Source: Algoriphagus sp. TR-M9 (GTDB taxonomy: Bacteria; Bacteroidota; Bacteroidia; Cytophagales; Cyclobacteriaceae). Taken from it: a DNA stretch of 64,000 nt. The first letter of the stretch is position 1. Each line of letters opens with the position of its first letter. The DNA lies in NCBI RefSeq assembly GCF_027594545.1, contig NZ_CP115160.1, positions 2,241,001 to 2,305,000 on the forward strand. Reading direction: 5' to 3'. Shown piece after piece: positions 17,634 to 28,446 of the stretch. The notes under the pieces are model-generated. The model had not been told where the DNA came from, ran no database searches, and saw nothing but the letters and a program-made list of their open reading frames with translations. Position numbers and translations under genes: made by a program.

Positions 17634-18587
17634 CTAAAATATTTCCTTGGCAATTTTATAAGTAGTCTGAGCCTTACTCATGGTATAAAAGTGCAGCGAT
17701 GGTACATTTTTACTCACCAGCTCTTTGCACTGCTGTATAGCCCACTCTATTCCGACTTCTCTCACTTCAGCATTGTTTGTACACTTCTCCAGTTCATCCA
17801 TTAGCTCATCAGGAAGATCCAAAAAGAACGTCCTTGGCAGCATGGTAATCTGGCCTAGCGTAGAAATAGGTTTGATGCCTGGAATAATAGGCACATCAAT
17901 ACCCGCTGCTCTCACCTGATCCACAAACTCAAAGTATTTTTTGTTGTCAAAGAACATTTGAGTTACAATATATTCTGCTCCCCTCTCTACTTTTTCCTTC
18001 AGATACTTCAGATCAAATTTCATAGAAGGCGCCTCGAAGTGCTTCTCAGGATACCCGGCCACTCCTACACAAAAATCCGTTTGAAAACCAATTTCAGTCT
18101 CTTCGTGGAGATACCTACCTTCGTTCATTCTCATGATCTGCTCTACCAGTTCACTCGCATAGCTATGCCCTTCGGCTTCAGGTATGAATTTGCCTTCAGT
18201 CTTAGGTGCATCGCCTCGCAGGGCCAGTACATTTTCCACACCTATGAAATTGAGGTCAATCAGCGCGTTTTCTGTTTCTTCTTTGGTAAATCCTCCGCAT
18301 AGTATGTGTGGAACTGCATCTACCTGAAATCTATTCATGATAGCTGCACAGATCCCCACAGTCCCGGGACGCTTTTTCGTGCTTACTTTTTCCAGAAGAC
18401 CACTGGGGTGCTTTTTATAGATGTATTCCTCCCGGTGATAAGTCACATCTACAAAAGGGGGCTTAAAATCCATCAAAGGAGCTATCCCCTCTAGCAATTC
18501 ATTTAGACTTTGGCCTTTTAGAGGCGGTAATATTTCAAAGGAAAAAAGCGTTTTATCGGCTTTTTCCAGATGCTCAGTAATTTTCAT
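17634..18587 (-). CDS. metF: methylenetetrahydrofolate reductase
   Basis: This is a 317-residue flavoprotein that reduces 5,10-methylene-THF to 5-methyl-THF, the methyl donor for MetH. The TIM-barrel start [11 protein letters not shown] carries the catalytic Glu; further family segments are [26 protein letters not shown] and [11 protein letters not shown]. The ATG overlaps the stop of the large MetH gene by 4 nt (ATGA), so it is the third gene of the riboswitch-controlled operon. Confidence 0.95.
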   Translation of the reverse strand: MKITEHLEKADKTLFSFEILPPLKGQSLNELLEGIAPLMDFKPPFVDVTYHREEYIYKKHPSGLLEKVSTKKRPGTVGICAAIMNRFQVDAVPHILCGGFTKEETENALIDLNFIGVENVLALRGDAPKTEGKFIPEAEGHSYASELVEQIMRMNEGRYLHEETEIGFQTDFCVGVAGYPEKHFEAPSMKFDLKYLKEKVERGAEYIVTQMFFDNKKYFEFVDQVRAAGIDVPIIPGIKPISTLGQITMLPRTFFLDLPDELMDELEKCTNNAEVREVGIEWAIQQCKELVSKNVPSLHFYTMSKAQTTYKIAKEIF

Positions 18588-21280
18588 GAAGTAGTTTCTA
18601 CTAAGGTTAGGTTAGGTTGATAGGCTAAATTTGGAGAAAGCAATCGCTCAGCATCTCTGAGGGAAATCCCTTTCCGTTCTGCATAACTTGCGACTTGATC
18701 CGCTCCTATTTTGCCTAGTCCAAAGTATTTGCTTTCCGGGTTGGCAAAGAAATAGCCAGAAACCGACGAGGTCGGGTACATCGCGTAGCTAGAGGTCAAC
18801 TGGATCCCTGCTTCCTTTTCCATATCCAATAGTTTGGAAATGGTTTCCTTCTCGGAGTGTTCAGGGCAAGCAGGATAGCCGGGAGCAGGACGTATTCCTA
18901 CATATTTTTCACGGATCAAGGAATCATTTTCCAGGTTTTCGGTAGGAGCATAACCCCAATATTCTTTTCTCACCAATTCATGTAAGTACTCCGCTGCAGC
19001 CTCTGCTAAGCGATCTGCTACAGCTTTGAACATTATATCATTGTAGTCATCACCAGCTTTCTGAAACTCCTCCAGCTTTTTCTCCATTCCTATTCCAGAG
19101 GTCACTGCAAAACAACCAAGGTAATCCTGCTTCTCCGGATGCAGGTAGTCTGCTAAAGAGCGGTTTGGAACTCCCTTGCCTTTTTTACCTTGCTGGCGCA
19201 AAAAGTGAAAGGAAGCCGTTTGGTCTCCATTTTCATCCAATACAGCTACGTCATCGGCTGAGCGCTGCACCGGATAAATACCAAAGACAGCATTGGCCGA
19301 AAGCCATTTCTCTGCGATCGCCTGATCCAGCATGGCATTGGCTTCATCAAAGACTTTTTTAGCCTCATTTCCAACTGTAGGATCATTGAAAATCTTAGGA
19401 TATTTACCACTAAGCATCCAAGTGCTAAAGAAAGGTGTCCAGTCTATGTATGCTCTTACCTTATTCAGATCCAGATCCGTAAGTACAGTCTTGCCGAGTT
19501 TTTTAGGAACTTGAACCTCATTCAAACCCCAATCTATTTCTACCGGATTTGCCTTGGCTTCCTCGTAGGAAACCAGTTGTTTTACGGATTGCTTGGCTTC
19601 GTGATCAACGCGGAGTTGACGGTAAATCTCTTTATATTTTAGCCTGTATGCTTCCTTAGTTTCCTCAGAGATTGCTTCTCCGGCTATAGGCACAGACTTA
19701 CTTGCATCCATCACATGGATCACCGTACCGGAATAAACCGGATCAATCTTTACTGCAGTATGGATTCTGGAAGTAGTAGCTCCACCGATCAAAAGCGGGA
19801 TTTTGATTCCCTGACGCTCCATTTCAGAGGCTACATTGACCATTTCGTCCAAAGATGGAGTGATCAGACCACTTAGACCTATGATATCCACTTTGTTTTT
19901 TACAGCCTCATCTATAATCTTCTGTGCATCTACCATCACTCCCAGATCTATGATCTGATAGCTATTACAAGCCAAAACAACCCCTACTATATTTTTACCA
20001 ATATCATGCACATCTCCTTTCACTGTAGCCAGTAGAATTTTTTTCAAAGAAGATTCTTCCTGCCCTTCCTCTGGCAAAGGCATAAATGGCTCCAGGTAAG
20101 CTACTGCTTTTTTCATCACACGGGCAGATTTTACTACCTGAGGAAGGAACATCTTGCCCTCACCAAATAGGTCGCCCACCACGTTCATTCCATCCATTAG
20201 AGGCCCTTCTATTACTTTTAAGGGATTCTTCAGTTCCAGTCTTGCCTCCTCAGTATCCTCTATGATATAATCCAGAATACCTTTCACCAAAGCATGCTCC
20301 ATACGCTTAGCTACGGGCTCTGATCTCCAAGCTTCATCCGCTACAGCCTTTTTTCCGGAAGATTTCACTGTCTCAGCAAAGTCCAAAAGACGTTCTGTGG
20401 CATCCTCTCTGCGGTCAAAAAGCACATCCTCTACCCGTTCCAAAAGATCCTTTGGAATATCATCGTATACCTCAAGCATGGTGGGGTTTACGATACCCAT
20501 ATCCATTCCGCTTTTGATGGCGTGGTAAAGAAATGCCGCATGCATTGCCTCCCGTACAGGATTATTCCCTCGGAAGGAAAAACTCACATTACTCACTCCC
20601 CCGCTGACTTTAGCCCCTGGAAGATTAGCTTTGATCCACTGGGTAGCTTCAAAAAAGTCTAGGGCATTTCTTCTGTGCTCATCCATTCCGGTCGCAACCG
20701 GAAAAATATTGGGATCAAAAATGATATCCTGACAGTTGAATTTGACCTGATCGACCAGTATTCTATAGCTTCGCTCACAGATTTCAATTCTCCGCTCATA
20801 GGTATCTGCTTGTCCAGCCTCATCAAATGCCATCACTACCACAGCTGCTCCAAATTTCTTGATTGTTTTTGCCTGCTGTACAAATTCCTCCTCTCCATTC
20901 TTCAGAGAGATAGAGTTGACTATTCCTTTGCCCTGCACACATTTCAGACCAGCCAAAATAATCTTCCATTTGGAACTATCGATCATGATCGGTATCCGGC
21001 TGATTTCAGGTTCGGATGCGATCAAGTTCAGGAATTTCACCATGGCAAATTCCCCATCAAGCATACCCTCATCCATGCAAACATCCAGCACCTGCGCGCC
21101 ACCTCTCACTTGATCCAGGGCCACTTCCAGCGCTTCATCGTAATTCCCATTCAAAATCAGACGGGCAAATTTCTTCGAACCTGTAATATTGGTCCGCTCG
21201 CCAACATTTACAAAGTTGATTTCGGGTGTGAACACTAAGGGCTCCAGGCCCGATAGCTTCAAATAATTATTACTTTCCAT
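18584..21280 (-). CDS. metH: methionine synthase, large part (pterin, cobalamin and activation domains)
   Basis: This 898-residue protein is MetH without the homocysteine domain. Residues about 12-285 are the pterin-binding domain ([13 protein letters not shown]). About 320-570 are the cobalamin cap and Rossmann modules, with the axial His425 in [10 protein letters not shown] and the SGLITPS and GGATTS loops. About 600-898 are the SAM-binding activation domain ([15 protein letters not shown]). The homocysteine half is encoded just upstream (4-nt gap). The two together equal a standard MetH of about 1230-1250 residues, so this is a split enzyme rather than a truncation. Confidence 0.95.
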   Translation of the reverse strand: MESNNYLKLSGLEPLVFTPEINFVNVGERTNITGSKKFARLILNGNYDEALEVALDQVRGGAQVLDVCMDEGMLDGEFAMVKFLNLIASEPEISRIPIMIDSSKWKIILAGLKCVQGKGIVNSISLKNGEEEFVQQAKTIKKFGAAVVVMAFDEAGQADTYERRIEICERSYRILVDQVKFNCQDIIFDPNIFPVATGMDEHRRNALDFFEATQWIKANLPGAKVSGGVSNVSFSFRGNNPVREAMHAAFLYHAIKSGMDMGIVNPTMLEVYDDIPKDLLERVEDVLFDRREDATERLLDFAETVKSSGKKAVADEAWRSEPVAKRMEHALVKGILDYIIEDTEEARLELKNPLKVIEGPLMDGMNVVGDLFGEGKMFLPQVVKSARVMKKAVAYLEPFMPLPEEGQEESSLKKILLATVKGDVHDIGKNIVGVVLACNSYQIIDLGVMVDAQKIIDEAVKNKVDIIGLSGLITPSLDEMVNVASEMERQGIKIPLLIGGATTSRIHTAVKIDPVYSGTVIHVMDASKSVPIAGEAISEETKEAYRLKYKEIYRQLRVDHEAKQSVKQLVSYEEAKANPVEIDWGLNEVQVPKKLGKTVLTDLDLNKVRAYIDWTPFFSTWMLSGKYPKIFNDPTVGNEAKKVFDEANAMLDQAIAEKWLSANAVFGIYPVQRSADDVAVLDENGDQTASFHFLRQQGKKGKGVPNRSLADYLHPEKQDYLGCFAVTSGIGMEKKLEEFQKAGDDYNDIMFKAVADRLAEAAAEYLHELVRKEYWGYAPTENLENDSLIREKYVGIRPAPGYPACPEHSEKETISKLLDMEKEAGIQLTSSYAMYPTSSVSGYFFANPESKYFGLGKIGADQVASYAERKGISLRDAERLLSPNLAYQPNLTLVETTS

Positions 21281-21284
21281 CTTC

Positions 21285-22337
21285 TCAGTCCAACGTTTCT
21301 TCTAATTCTTCTTGATTTAATTTTCTAGGCTGATAATTGCCTGCCAGCTGCGCCAAAGCTGAAATATGCTCAGGTGTAGTGCCACAGCAGCCTCCTAAAA
21401 TATTCAGCATGCCTTCTTTCAAAAAGTCCCTGACCTGACTAGCCATTTCTTCGGCATTTTGATCATACTGGCCAAACTCATTAGGCAGTCCCGCATTAGG
21501 ATATGCACTCACATAAAAAGGTGCCTTATTAGCCAAAACTTTCAAATAGGGTCTCAATTCTTTGGCTCCCAAAGCACAGTTTAAGCCTACAGAAAGTAAG
21601 GGCACATGCGATACGGAGATTAAAAATGCCTCTGTAGTCTGACCGGATAAGGTGCGTCCAGATGCGTCTGTGATGGTACCTGAAATCATAATCGGAATCC
21701 CGCCTTCCCTTGGATCAAGCGGAATTTCTCTTTCTTCAAAAACCTCCTGAATAGCATACAAAGCTGCTTTTGCATTCAGGGTATCAAATATGGTTTCAAC
21801 CAACAAAATATCAGAACCTCCATCCAATAAGCCTCTTACCTGCTCTGAATAGGCCTCTGCCAATTGGTCAAAAGTAATGGCTCTATAGCCCGGGTCATTG
21901 ACATCGGGAGACAGAGAAGCTGTCCTATTGGTAGGGCCTATAGCACCTGCCACAAACCTAGGTTGATCTGGATTCTTTTTGGTAAATTCCTCCGTAATCT
22001 CTCTGGCTATTTTGGCTGACTCCAGATTAATGGCGTAGGCAAAATCCGAAAGATCATAATCAGCCTGGGCAATGGTAGTAGCTGAAAATGTATTGGTTTC
22101 TATGATATCCGAGCCGGCCTTGAGGTATTCAGCGTGGATGGCTTTGATAATATCTGGACGACTTAATGACAGCAAATCATTATTCCCCTTCAGAGCTTTG
22201 GGATGATCTGCCAGCTCCGGAGTTCTGAAATCCTCCTCCGTCAGCGTATAGCGCTGAATCATAGTCCCCATAGCTCCATCAAGGATCAAGACTCGTTTTG
22301 AAAGTTGCTGAAGTAGGGATTCCGTTCTGTTTTGCAT
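21285..22337 (-). CDS. metH: methionine synthase, homocysteine-binding part
   Basis: This 350-residue protein is the homocysteine S-methyltransferase TIM barrel that forms the N-terminal module of MetH. The three zinc ligands are intact: Cys254 in [11 protein letters not shown], and Cys317 and Cys318 in [10 protein letters not shown]. The start [12 protein letters not shown] is typical of MetH. The protein ends about 30 residues after the zinc site, where the linker to the pterin domain would be, and the next gene continues with that domain. It is preceded by a SAM-I riboswitch, which sets it as first gene of the operon. Confidence 0.94.
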   Translation of the reverse strand: MQNRTESLLQQLSKRVLILDGAMGTMIQRYTLTEEDFRTPELADHPKALKGNNDLLSLSRPDIIKAIHAEYLKAGSDIIETNTFSATTIAQADYDLSDFAYAINLESAKIAREITEEFTKKNPDQPRFVAGAIGPTNRTASLSPDVNDPGYRAITFDQLAEAYSEQVRGLLDGGSDILLVETIFDTLNAKAALYAIQEVFEEREIPLDPREGGIPIMISGTITDASGRTLSGQTTEAFLISVSHVPLLSVGLNCALGAKELRPYLKVLANKAPFYVSAYPNAGLPNEFGQYDQNAEEMASQVRDFLKEGMLNILGGCCGTTPEHISALAQLAGNYQPRKLNQEELEETLD

Positions 22338-22355
22338 TTTGTAATTTTGTTAATC

Positions 22356-22501
22356 AAAAAGCTAATCGAGCAAAACACGGAGGTGAGTACGAGGTACCTG
22401 TCCGCTCATCTGTTCCCGGATTTCCGAGATGGGAGTTAGCACCTTGTTTACAGGTTGCTAAGACGTCGTTGGGCCCTTCCCTCAGTCTTTCTCGATAAGC
22501 T
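22356..22501 (-). ncRNA. SAM-I (S-box) riboswitch in the metH leader
   Basis: Read on the minus strand, the segment carries the S-box core in order: CTTATCGAGA, GAGGGAAGGGCCC, TTAGCAACC, AAGGTGCTAACTCCC and AGATGAGCGGA. P1 is formed by AGCTTATCGAG (22501-22491) and CTCGATTAGCT (22370-22360) with one mismatch, and a U-run follows at once (to 22356). SAM binding would therefore stabilise a helix that itself resembles an intrinsic terminator. The first ORF (metH N-part) starts 19 nt further on. Expected effect: repression of metH and metF when SAM is abundant. Confidence 0.9.
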
Positions 22502-22504
22502 GCT

Positions 22505-22512
22505 CAAAGTTA
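22505..22512 (-). promoter_or_regulatory. putative -7 element of the metH operon
   Basis: On the minus strand this reads TAACTTTG, matching TAnnTTTG. A start a few bases downstream would coincide with the first base of riboswitch helix P1. The -33 region is only T-rich. Confidence 0.6.
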
Positions 22513-22592
22513 ATAGCATTTTAGAAATAAAACAGCCTTATTAGACAAAAGGGTAATTATATCAGGCCGCAAAAGGCTCGCAGCTCTAGGCG

Positions 22593-23909
22593 TCAGGGCC
22601 TTACCCCAATTCCAAAGGACAAGTATGGAGCTGAAATGTAGCTGGCCATATCGACTTCGGCTAGTCTATATCTCCCGAGAGGAAGTTCATAACCTGCAGC
22701 AGCGGTAAATACCAGGTCAAAAAACTTACGCTTGGTCATCGGCAATCCATATTCTACAAAAACTTCAGGCTTGAGCATTAATCCACTGTTTTTCAGATAG
22801 CCATCGAAATACCGCTGTTCAAAAAGCTCTGCAAAATCAGGTTTATCCGTACTCAGATTCGTATATCGGATATTGCCATATCCTAATCCTGCCAAAGCTC
22901 CAATACCAAAATTCCGGTATTGAATGGGCTTGTATCCCATATTGGCATATACTCTAAGACTGTTTAGGGAATGCTTCTTAGTGGAATTTGCATCTCCACT
23001 CAAAGCCAGATTGTACAGCTCCGCACCGTAAAGCAAGCCTTTTGTTTCTCCGGTAATTTTTAGTCCCCAGTTAGAAGGCATCCCATCTAGTGGCTCCAGA
23101 TCAGCTTCTTCCAAATACGCGTTAAACTTCTCTGCATGAGTAAAATGGATCCCTCTTATTAAAGAGATACCAATACCGGCGTCTTTGTAGAAGAAATTTC
23201 GGTCTGGCAAGGTAATTCCAGCTCCGACTCGTATAAAAGCGCCACTTTGAGTATTGTCAAAAGCCACCCCAGCCATCTCCCAGTTACCTTCTATAGGGCT
23301 AAACGAATAACCGAGCTGACTGATGATCTGAAGAGCCTCTGGTCGTCCGGGTAAATCAAAATCATAGGATAGCTGAAAACCAATTTCAGTTAGAAAATTG
23401 CCGTAATGCTGGCTTCCTTTTTGGATGTCCTGCTCACGGAGAATAAATCCTTCTTCAGGGGAGATTAAAAATTCCTGTAAATTATCCGGCTGCTCTTTGG
23501 GCATCATCTGGAAATTCAGATACCCCACCCCCATGGACATGTAATGAATCAACTGGAAATTTGACTCTTCTGTGAGGGCATAGCCGATATTCAGCATAGC
23601 TCTGGAGGTTCTATAGTTTATCCTGAACTGGTCAAACTCACTCACAGCTCCCCTATTATGCAGTAGTTCCAATCCTAGCACAAAGTCATTGATTCTGGCC
23701 TGATAGCCTAACCCCAGCGTGTTATACCTATTTCTAAGACCAGATAATCCCCGATCGGCTAGCATATCATCTATCTGATTCAGCTTGGCCCCCGAGGTAC
23801 CAATCACCGTATAGAAGGTGGATCTTTTGGTAAGCAACTTCTGGGCAGAAGCTGAAACACTGATCAGGATGAAAAAAATCAGAAAATTAATTCTTTTAAA
23901 AAGAGGCAT
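22593..23909 (-). CDS. exported beta-rich protein, probable outer-membrane barrel, function unknown
   Basis: This is a 438-residue protein with a signal peptide (residues 1-22, ending SASAQ). The rest alternates short amphipathic strands with turns (YNTLGLGYQARINDFVLGLE, GVGYLNFQMM, YFLQLSYDF-like patterns), as in outer-membrane barrels and PorV/OmpA-like Bacteroidota proteins. It has no recognisable plug, TPR or peptidoglycan-binding motif. It is flanked by the kinase gene upstream and the SAM riboswitch downstream and has its own -7 element at 23955. The family is not recognised. Confidence 0.65.
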   Translation of the reverse strand: MPLFKRINFLIFFILISVSASAQKLLTKRSTFYTVIGTSGAKLNQIDDMLADRGLSGLRNRYNTLGLGYQARINDFVLGLELLHNRGAVSEFDQFRINYRTSRAMLNIGYALTEESNFQLIHYMSMGVGYLNFQMMPKEQPDNLQEFLISPEEGFILREQDIQKGSQHYGNFLTEIGFQLSYDFDLPGRPEALQIISQLGYSFSPIEGNWEMAGVAFDNTQSGAFIRVGAGITLPDRNFFYKDAGIGISLIRGIHFTHAEKFNAYLEEADLEPLDGMPSNWGLKITGETKGLLYGAELYNLALSGDANSTKKHSLNSLRVYANMGYKPIQYRNFGIGALAGLGYGNIRYTNLSTDKPDFAELFEQRYFDGYLKNSGLMLKPEVFVEYGLPMTKRKFFDLVFTAAAGYELPLGRYRLAEVDMASYISAPYLSFGIGVRP

Positions 23910-23954
23910 TGAGTAATTGATAGTTGTTTAGTCAGCAAGACTTTGTCCTTGGGG

Positions 23955-23962
23955 CAAAATTA
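23955..23962 (-). promoter_or_regulatory. putative -7 element
   Basis: On the minus strand this reads TAATTTTG, matching TAnnTTTG, 46 nt before the ATG at 23909 and downstream of the kinase stop. It suggests that the barrel gene is transcribed independently of the kinase gene. No TTTG lies at the right -33 distance. Confidence 0.45.
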
Positions 23963-23976
23963 ATGCTAAACCGCTC

Positions 23977-26900
23977 TCAATTCTGATCTTTTGTATGAAG
24001 ATATTCGGTTAATTTTTCATAGAGGGTTTCCGGGGTAAATGGTTTAGGTACAAAATCATTAATTCCTATTTCCATCATTTCCTCACTTATTTCGTGATAG
24101 GAAGCCGCCGAAAGCAAAAGTATAGGAACATTTTTTTTATCATCGTCAGCATGTTCCCGAATTAATCTTGCTGTAGAAAAACCATCCAAAACAGGCATTT
24201 GAATATCCAAAAGCACTATATCAAACTTTTCTTGCTCAAATACATCTATTGCTTCTTGCCCGTTAGAGGTTACCACCAGATTACCGGAGTTCCACTTTTT
24301 AAGGAATTTTTTGATCAAGATCTGATTGACCATATTATCCTCAGCCACCAAAATAGATGCTTGCGGCAAAGCTTTAGCTGTATTCATTTCTTTTTTGGAC
24401 TCCTGGCCCACTGAATCATCCACTTTTCTAAATTTCAATTCAAATTTAAATGTAGTTCCAACACCAAGGCTGGAATGCACATCGATCTTGGACTCATGAA
24501 GCTCGAGTAGTTTATTGACTATGGTTAGCCCTAAGCCGGTACCCCCAAACTTTCTGGTAATCGAAGACGATGCCTGTGTAAAGGCCTCAAATATAGTAGG
24601 GATTTTAGATTCAGGAATACCTATGCCTGAATCCTTTACACTAAATCTGATCTTTAAGCCGGCTTTCCAAGCGTCTACCAGTTCTAATTTGATTTCGATC
24701 TGTCCCTTTTCTGTAAACTTTATGGCGTTTGACAGTAAGTTATTGATGATTTGACCGATACGCACCGGGTCCCCTACTACTTGTCTTGGAATTTTATCAT
24801 CAATCAGCGCCAGTACCTTCAGATTCTTTTCTTTGGCCTGAAAACTATGTGTATGCACAATTCTATTCATGCTTAACCTGAGGTCAAAAGGCACATGCTC
24901 CAGACTTACCTTGCCGGATTCTATCTTACTGAAATCAAGAATATCATTGATCAATCCCATCAGGTTTTCAGCAGAAAACTGCAAGGTTTGCAGATTTTCC
25001 ATTTGGTCGGGTCTAGGGTCTTCTTCCATTAGAAAGTGCGCTAAACCTATCACCGCATTCATTGGAGTACGAATTTCATGCGTCATTACTGATAGAAACT
25101 GGGATTTGGCCTTTAATGCCTGTTCCGCATTTTCCTTTGCCTTATAGAGATCTTTTTGTGCCTGTTTCAGTTCAGAAATATCCCTGGCTATGCCGGTATA
25201 GAAATTGCCCTCTCCTCCTTTACCGGGGACTAATCTTCCGTTAGAATTGAAAACCCTGAACTGTCCGTTTTTATGCATCAGCCTGAATTCCAGAAACTGA
25301 TTTTCCTGCAGAAATTTCTTAGAGTCTGACAGCATATCGTTGAATACACTCAAATCCTCAGGGTTCAGATATTGGAAAATGGATGTCCCTATGACCTCTT
25401 CTGCCTCATACCCCAGAAATTGTTGGACATTGGGAGACACATAGTACAATTCAAAAGTCTCTGTCAGGGAAAAGATAATTTCTGTCGACTCTTCCACTAA
25501 GCTTCTATACTTTTCTTCAGAATAGACCAGATTTTCTTTCGCCTCGAACTCATCGGTAATATCCCTGACCAAGCTGAGTACAAACTTCACTTCATCATTT
25601 TCAATTATGGGCCGGAGTGTTCGGTGGTAATGGCGATCCTTGAAAGGAAACTCCGTTTCCACGATTTCCCTTTTGAAATAAACTCTATCTAAAATGGGGG
25701 CCAAATTCGAAGCGCCCGTGACAGAAGCTTCAGTGATCAGCTTCCCTTCAAAGTCTTCGGGGGATAGATTCCAAAAATCGAAATTCGTCCCTTCTGCCAA
25801 AATGTACCTTCGGTCACCATCCAGCAGAAAAACATTCGTTTTCGGAATATTTGATGCCAAGATCCTATACTGCTTATCTTTTTCCCGACGCAGTTCCTCC
25901 AGTCTTTTTCTATCGGTAATATCCTGAAAATAGCCCTGATGGAGAATAATCCGATCTGCATCTTCGCGGATATCCACAGTTCGGTCTTCTACCCAAGTAA
26001 AGGTCCCATCCGGCTTCATAATTCTATACTCTCCGGAAAATGAAGGAATATTGGAATCAGATTCAAGTTTAGAGGTGTATTCTTGGATTTTGGCCACGTC
26101 TTCCGGATGAAGCAATTCGAGCAGAGATTTCCCTAGTAAGTGCTCGGCTGAATAACCATACTGACTGATATTTTCAGATATATAGCTGATTTCAAAGTTT
26201 CGCTCTGGCTTTACGCTGAATAGTACAGCAGGGCTGTTTTCCACTATCAGCTGTGCCTTCCTGGCGATTTTCTCGCTTTCGTACTTGTCAGATAAATCCC
26301 TCATTATAAATGAGTAACCAATCCTATCACCAAGTTCAGATTGAATAGATTTTATAGATATTTCAAATGGACTAGACTGTGGGCCATTTTCTATATAGCG
26401 TACATTTTTCCAAATGTGCCCATTGACTAAAGCGCCGACTAAATCAGGTAAGGATTCATTTTCCTTAAACAGGATCTGGATCAGATTGGTCAGATAGGGC
26501 TTGCCCTCCAAATCACCTTTGGATCCCCAAATGCTTTCAGCTGCCTCATTTTTATAAATCACATGAAGTCCTAGATCAGTCACAAGTATAGGATCGCTGA
26601 CCTGGGCTAATATCTGGCTTTGGAGTTTAAGATACTCCTCCGAAGCCCGCTTATGCGTGACATCATTGCAAAACCCGAAAACCTCAATCGTCTTGGTCAA
26701 ATGGTTTTGCTCTGCATCAATTTCAAAGTGTATATAGGAGGTTTTCCCTTCGGCACTGGTAATTTCAAAATCACCCGATGATTTCACTCCTTCGTTGATG
26801 GCCAACTTGAGCTTGCTCACAAACTCCACCCGAGTGGATTTATCAATTTTATAGACCAACGTAGCAAAGTCCGCTGAGTCCAAATCACCTTCAAAGCCAA

Positions 26901-28233
26901 ACAACCTTGAAAGACCTGGCGAAATGTAAAAGCGTTGTTTGGAGGTACTAAAACGCCAAGAACCAGACTTGGAAAGTAATTCAGTAGTCGCCAACAACTT
27001 CTCGTTTCGCTCCATTCTTTGCGTGAGCGAATAGTTGTCATAAGTACCCGCAAGCATGTCTGCAAGCTGTCGTAAAGCCCGCACATCTTCATTTTCTATT
27101 TTTTCTCCTTGCGGACAAAGGACGATTACACCTCGCAGTTGCTGATTGGCAAACATAGGGATCAAGGACACCTGAAGCCCCTTTAACAAGGTAGAGATAA
27201 CAGTGGAGTCCTTTAAAGCCTCCAGGTTTTCACGGACCAAAAGCCTTAAGGATAACTTCACGCTGGATTCTGGAAAGCTCCCCGCCTCAGACAGCATTTC
27301 CAGCCTTTGAGTATCTAAGTTTGAAACCAAGATCTGAGCATATCTAGCCTGCACATATTCTATGAGGTATTGCAGGGATTCCTGGAATAAATCCCCCATT
27401 GACTTTGAGCGGGATTTCAACAGAATGACAGAAATTTGACTGAGAAAATTCTCACTTTTCAATCTACGCTCCAGCGCTTGATCTGCCTGCACATACTCGG
27501 TGATATCTCGGGAACTCAGCAATACTCCATTAACTATAGGGTCATCCAGTAGATTTTTGGCATAGGATTCCAGGTATATTTTTTTTCCATGTTTATTCAG
27601 AAACCAAAGATCAATAGTGAGTTCACCCTTGGTCTGAAATACCTCCTCCAAGTCTCCTTTGACCACTTTTAGGTCTCCTGAGTCCATAAAACTCCAGATA
27701 CTTTTTCCTAACAAATCCTTGGCAGGAAACCCTAGCCGCTCACTGGCAATGGCGCTGATAAACTTGAATTTCCCATTTTCATCAAGAATTGAGGTCAAGT
27801 CGTGGCTATTGGAAATAATCCCTTGGACATAATGCAGCGCTTTGTAAAAGTCCACCTGCGAATGGAGTAGTTCCGGTTCTTTTTCTGCAATTCTAGGGTT
27901 TGAAACTTCATGACCCCTTACGATCATGAACCGATCGGAATAGCTAGAGGGAAGATTGATAAAAGCCCATTCTATTCCCCTCAGGTTTCCTTCTTTATCC
28001 GGCAAAGGTTTGTATAAGTGTTTGGTCGGCGCCACACCGCCATTAAAAAAAATGTCTAAAAGCTCCTCAATTTCCTCCGATGCAAAAAGTGCTCTCCATG
28101 AATCCCCAATAGGTTTATATTGCTCGGTGAAGTACTTATTACAAAAAATTACCTCCTCAGAATCTATAATAAACAGGGGATCCTTTATTTCATTGAATAC
28201 ATCTGAAATATCAAACTGCTTAAATATACTCAT
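23977..28233 (-). CDS. multi-PAS hybrid sensor histidine kinase with receiver domain
   Basis: This 1418-residue protein has no obvious membrane segment and is probably cytosolic. I read, in order: two PAS-like domains (about 10-250), a GAF-like region (about 265-400), five further PAS/PAC domains (about 410-1030, with motifs such as GYSAEHLLGKSLLELLHPED and FLGYEAEEVIGTS), HisKA with phospho-acceptor His1052 in MTHEIRTPMNAV, HATPase (about 1150-1265; GSGIG-type DSGIGIPES and GGTGLGL) and a receiver with Asp1343 in LLDIQMP. No response regulator or target gene is adjacent, so the output is either phosphotransfer to a distant partner or direct receiver signalling. PAS boundaries are approximate. 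Confidence 0.93.
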   Translation of the reverse strand: MSIFKQFDISDVFNEIKDPLFIIDSEEVIFCNKYFTEQYKPIGDSWRALFASEEIEELLDIFFNGGVAPTKHLYKPLPDKEGNLRGIEWAFINLPSSYSDRFMIVRGHEVSNPRIAEKEPELLHSQVDFYKALHYVQGIISNSHDLTSILDENGKFKFISAIASERLGFPAKDLLGKSIWSFMDSGDLKVVKGDLEEVFQTKGELTIDLWFLNKHGKKIYLESYAKNLLDDPIVNGVLLSSRDITEYVQADQALERRLKSENFLSQISVILLKSRSKSMGDLFQESLQYLIEYVQARYAQILVSNLDTQRLEMLSEAGSFPESSVKLSLRLLVRENLEALKDSTVISTLLKGLQVSLIPMFANQQLRGVIVLCPQGEKIENEDVRALRQLADMLAGTYDNYSLTQRMERNEKLLATTELLSKSGSWRFSTSKQRFYISPGLSRLFGFEGDLDSADFATLVYKIDKSTRVEFVSKLKLAINEGVKSSGDFEITSAEGKTSYIHFEIDAEQNHLTKTIEVFGFCNDVTHKRASEEYLKLQSQILAQVSDPILVTDLGLHVIYKNEAAESIWGSKGDLEGKPYLTNLIQILFKENESLPDLVGALVNGHIWKNVRYIENGPQSSPFEISIKSIQSELGDRIGYSFIMRDLSDKYESEKIARKAQLIVENSPAVLFSVKPERNFEISYISENISQYGYSAEHLLGKSLLELLHPEDVAKIQEYTSKLESDSNIPSFSGEYRIMKPDGTFTWVEDRTVDIREDADRIILHQGYFQDITDRKRLEELRREKDKQYRILASNIPKTNVFLLDGDRRYILAEGTNFDFWNLSPEDFEGKLITEASVTGASNLAPILDRVYFKREIVETEFPFKDRHYHRTLRPIIENDEVKFVLSLVRDITDEFEAKENLVYSEEKYRSLVEESTEIIFSLTETFELYYVSPNVQQFLGYEAEEVIGTSIFQYLNPEDLSVFNDMLSDSKKFLQENQFLEFRLMHKNGQFRVFNSNGRLVPGKGGEGNFYTGIARDISELKQAQKDLYKAKENAEQALKAKSQFLSVMTHEIRTPMNAVIGLAHFLMEEDPRPDQMENLQTLQFSAENLMGLINDILDFSKIESGKVSLEHVPFDLRLSMNRIVHTHSFQAKEKNLKVLALIDDKIPRQVVGDPVRIGQIINNLLSNAIKFTEKGQIEIKLELVDAWKAGLKIRFSVKDSGIGIPESKIPTIFEAFTQASSSITRKFGGTGLGLTIVNKLLELHESKIDVHSSLGVGTTFKFELKFRKVDDSVGQESKKEMNTAKALPQASILVAEDNMVNQILIKKFLKKWNSGNLVVTSNGQEAIDVFEQEKFDIVLLDIQMPVLDGFSTARLIREHADDDKKNVPILLLSAASYHEISEEMMEIGINDFVPKPFTPETLYEKLTEYLHTKDQN

Positions 28234-28446
28234 AGGGTGGTAAACCGTGCTCTAGTGTGTTCATACAAAGTCTTGAGACAAGAATCTAATCCAATATCGT
28301 AAATTCAATGAAAGATTTTAACAATTCTTTCCCAAAAACAACTAAAAACATATATCCGTATTGTTGTTTTTTTATTGGACAACTAAGTTTGGCTCCCTGC
28401 TCGATTCCTTTGGATTTCAATTCTTAGAAAACTTCATGCGTATATC
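28234..28446. other. intergenic region upstream of the hybrid kinase
   Basis: The gap between the kinase gene and the YbjQ gene is 480 nt long. Its first 210 nt are AT-rich with no ORF or clear promoter. The following part is a dispersed repeat listed separately (28447-28589). The word TATATCCG occurs here (28350s and 28441) and also beside the second repeat copy. Confidence 0.4.

Noticed and set aside
20675..21238. 187-codon plus-strand frame opposite metH
   Set aside because: It lies fully inside the conserved pterin-binding domain of metH and has no start context or recognisable protein features.
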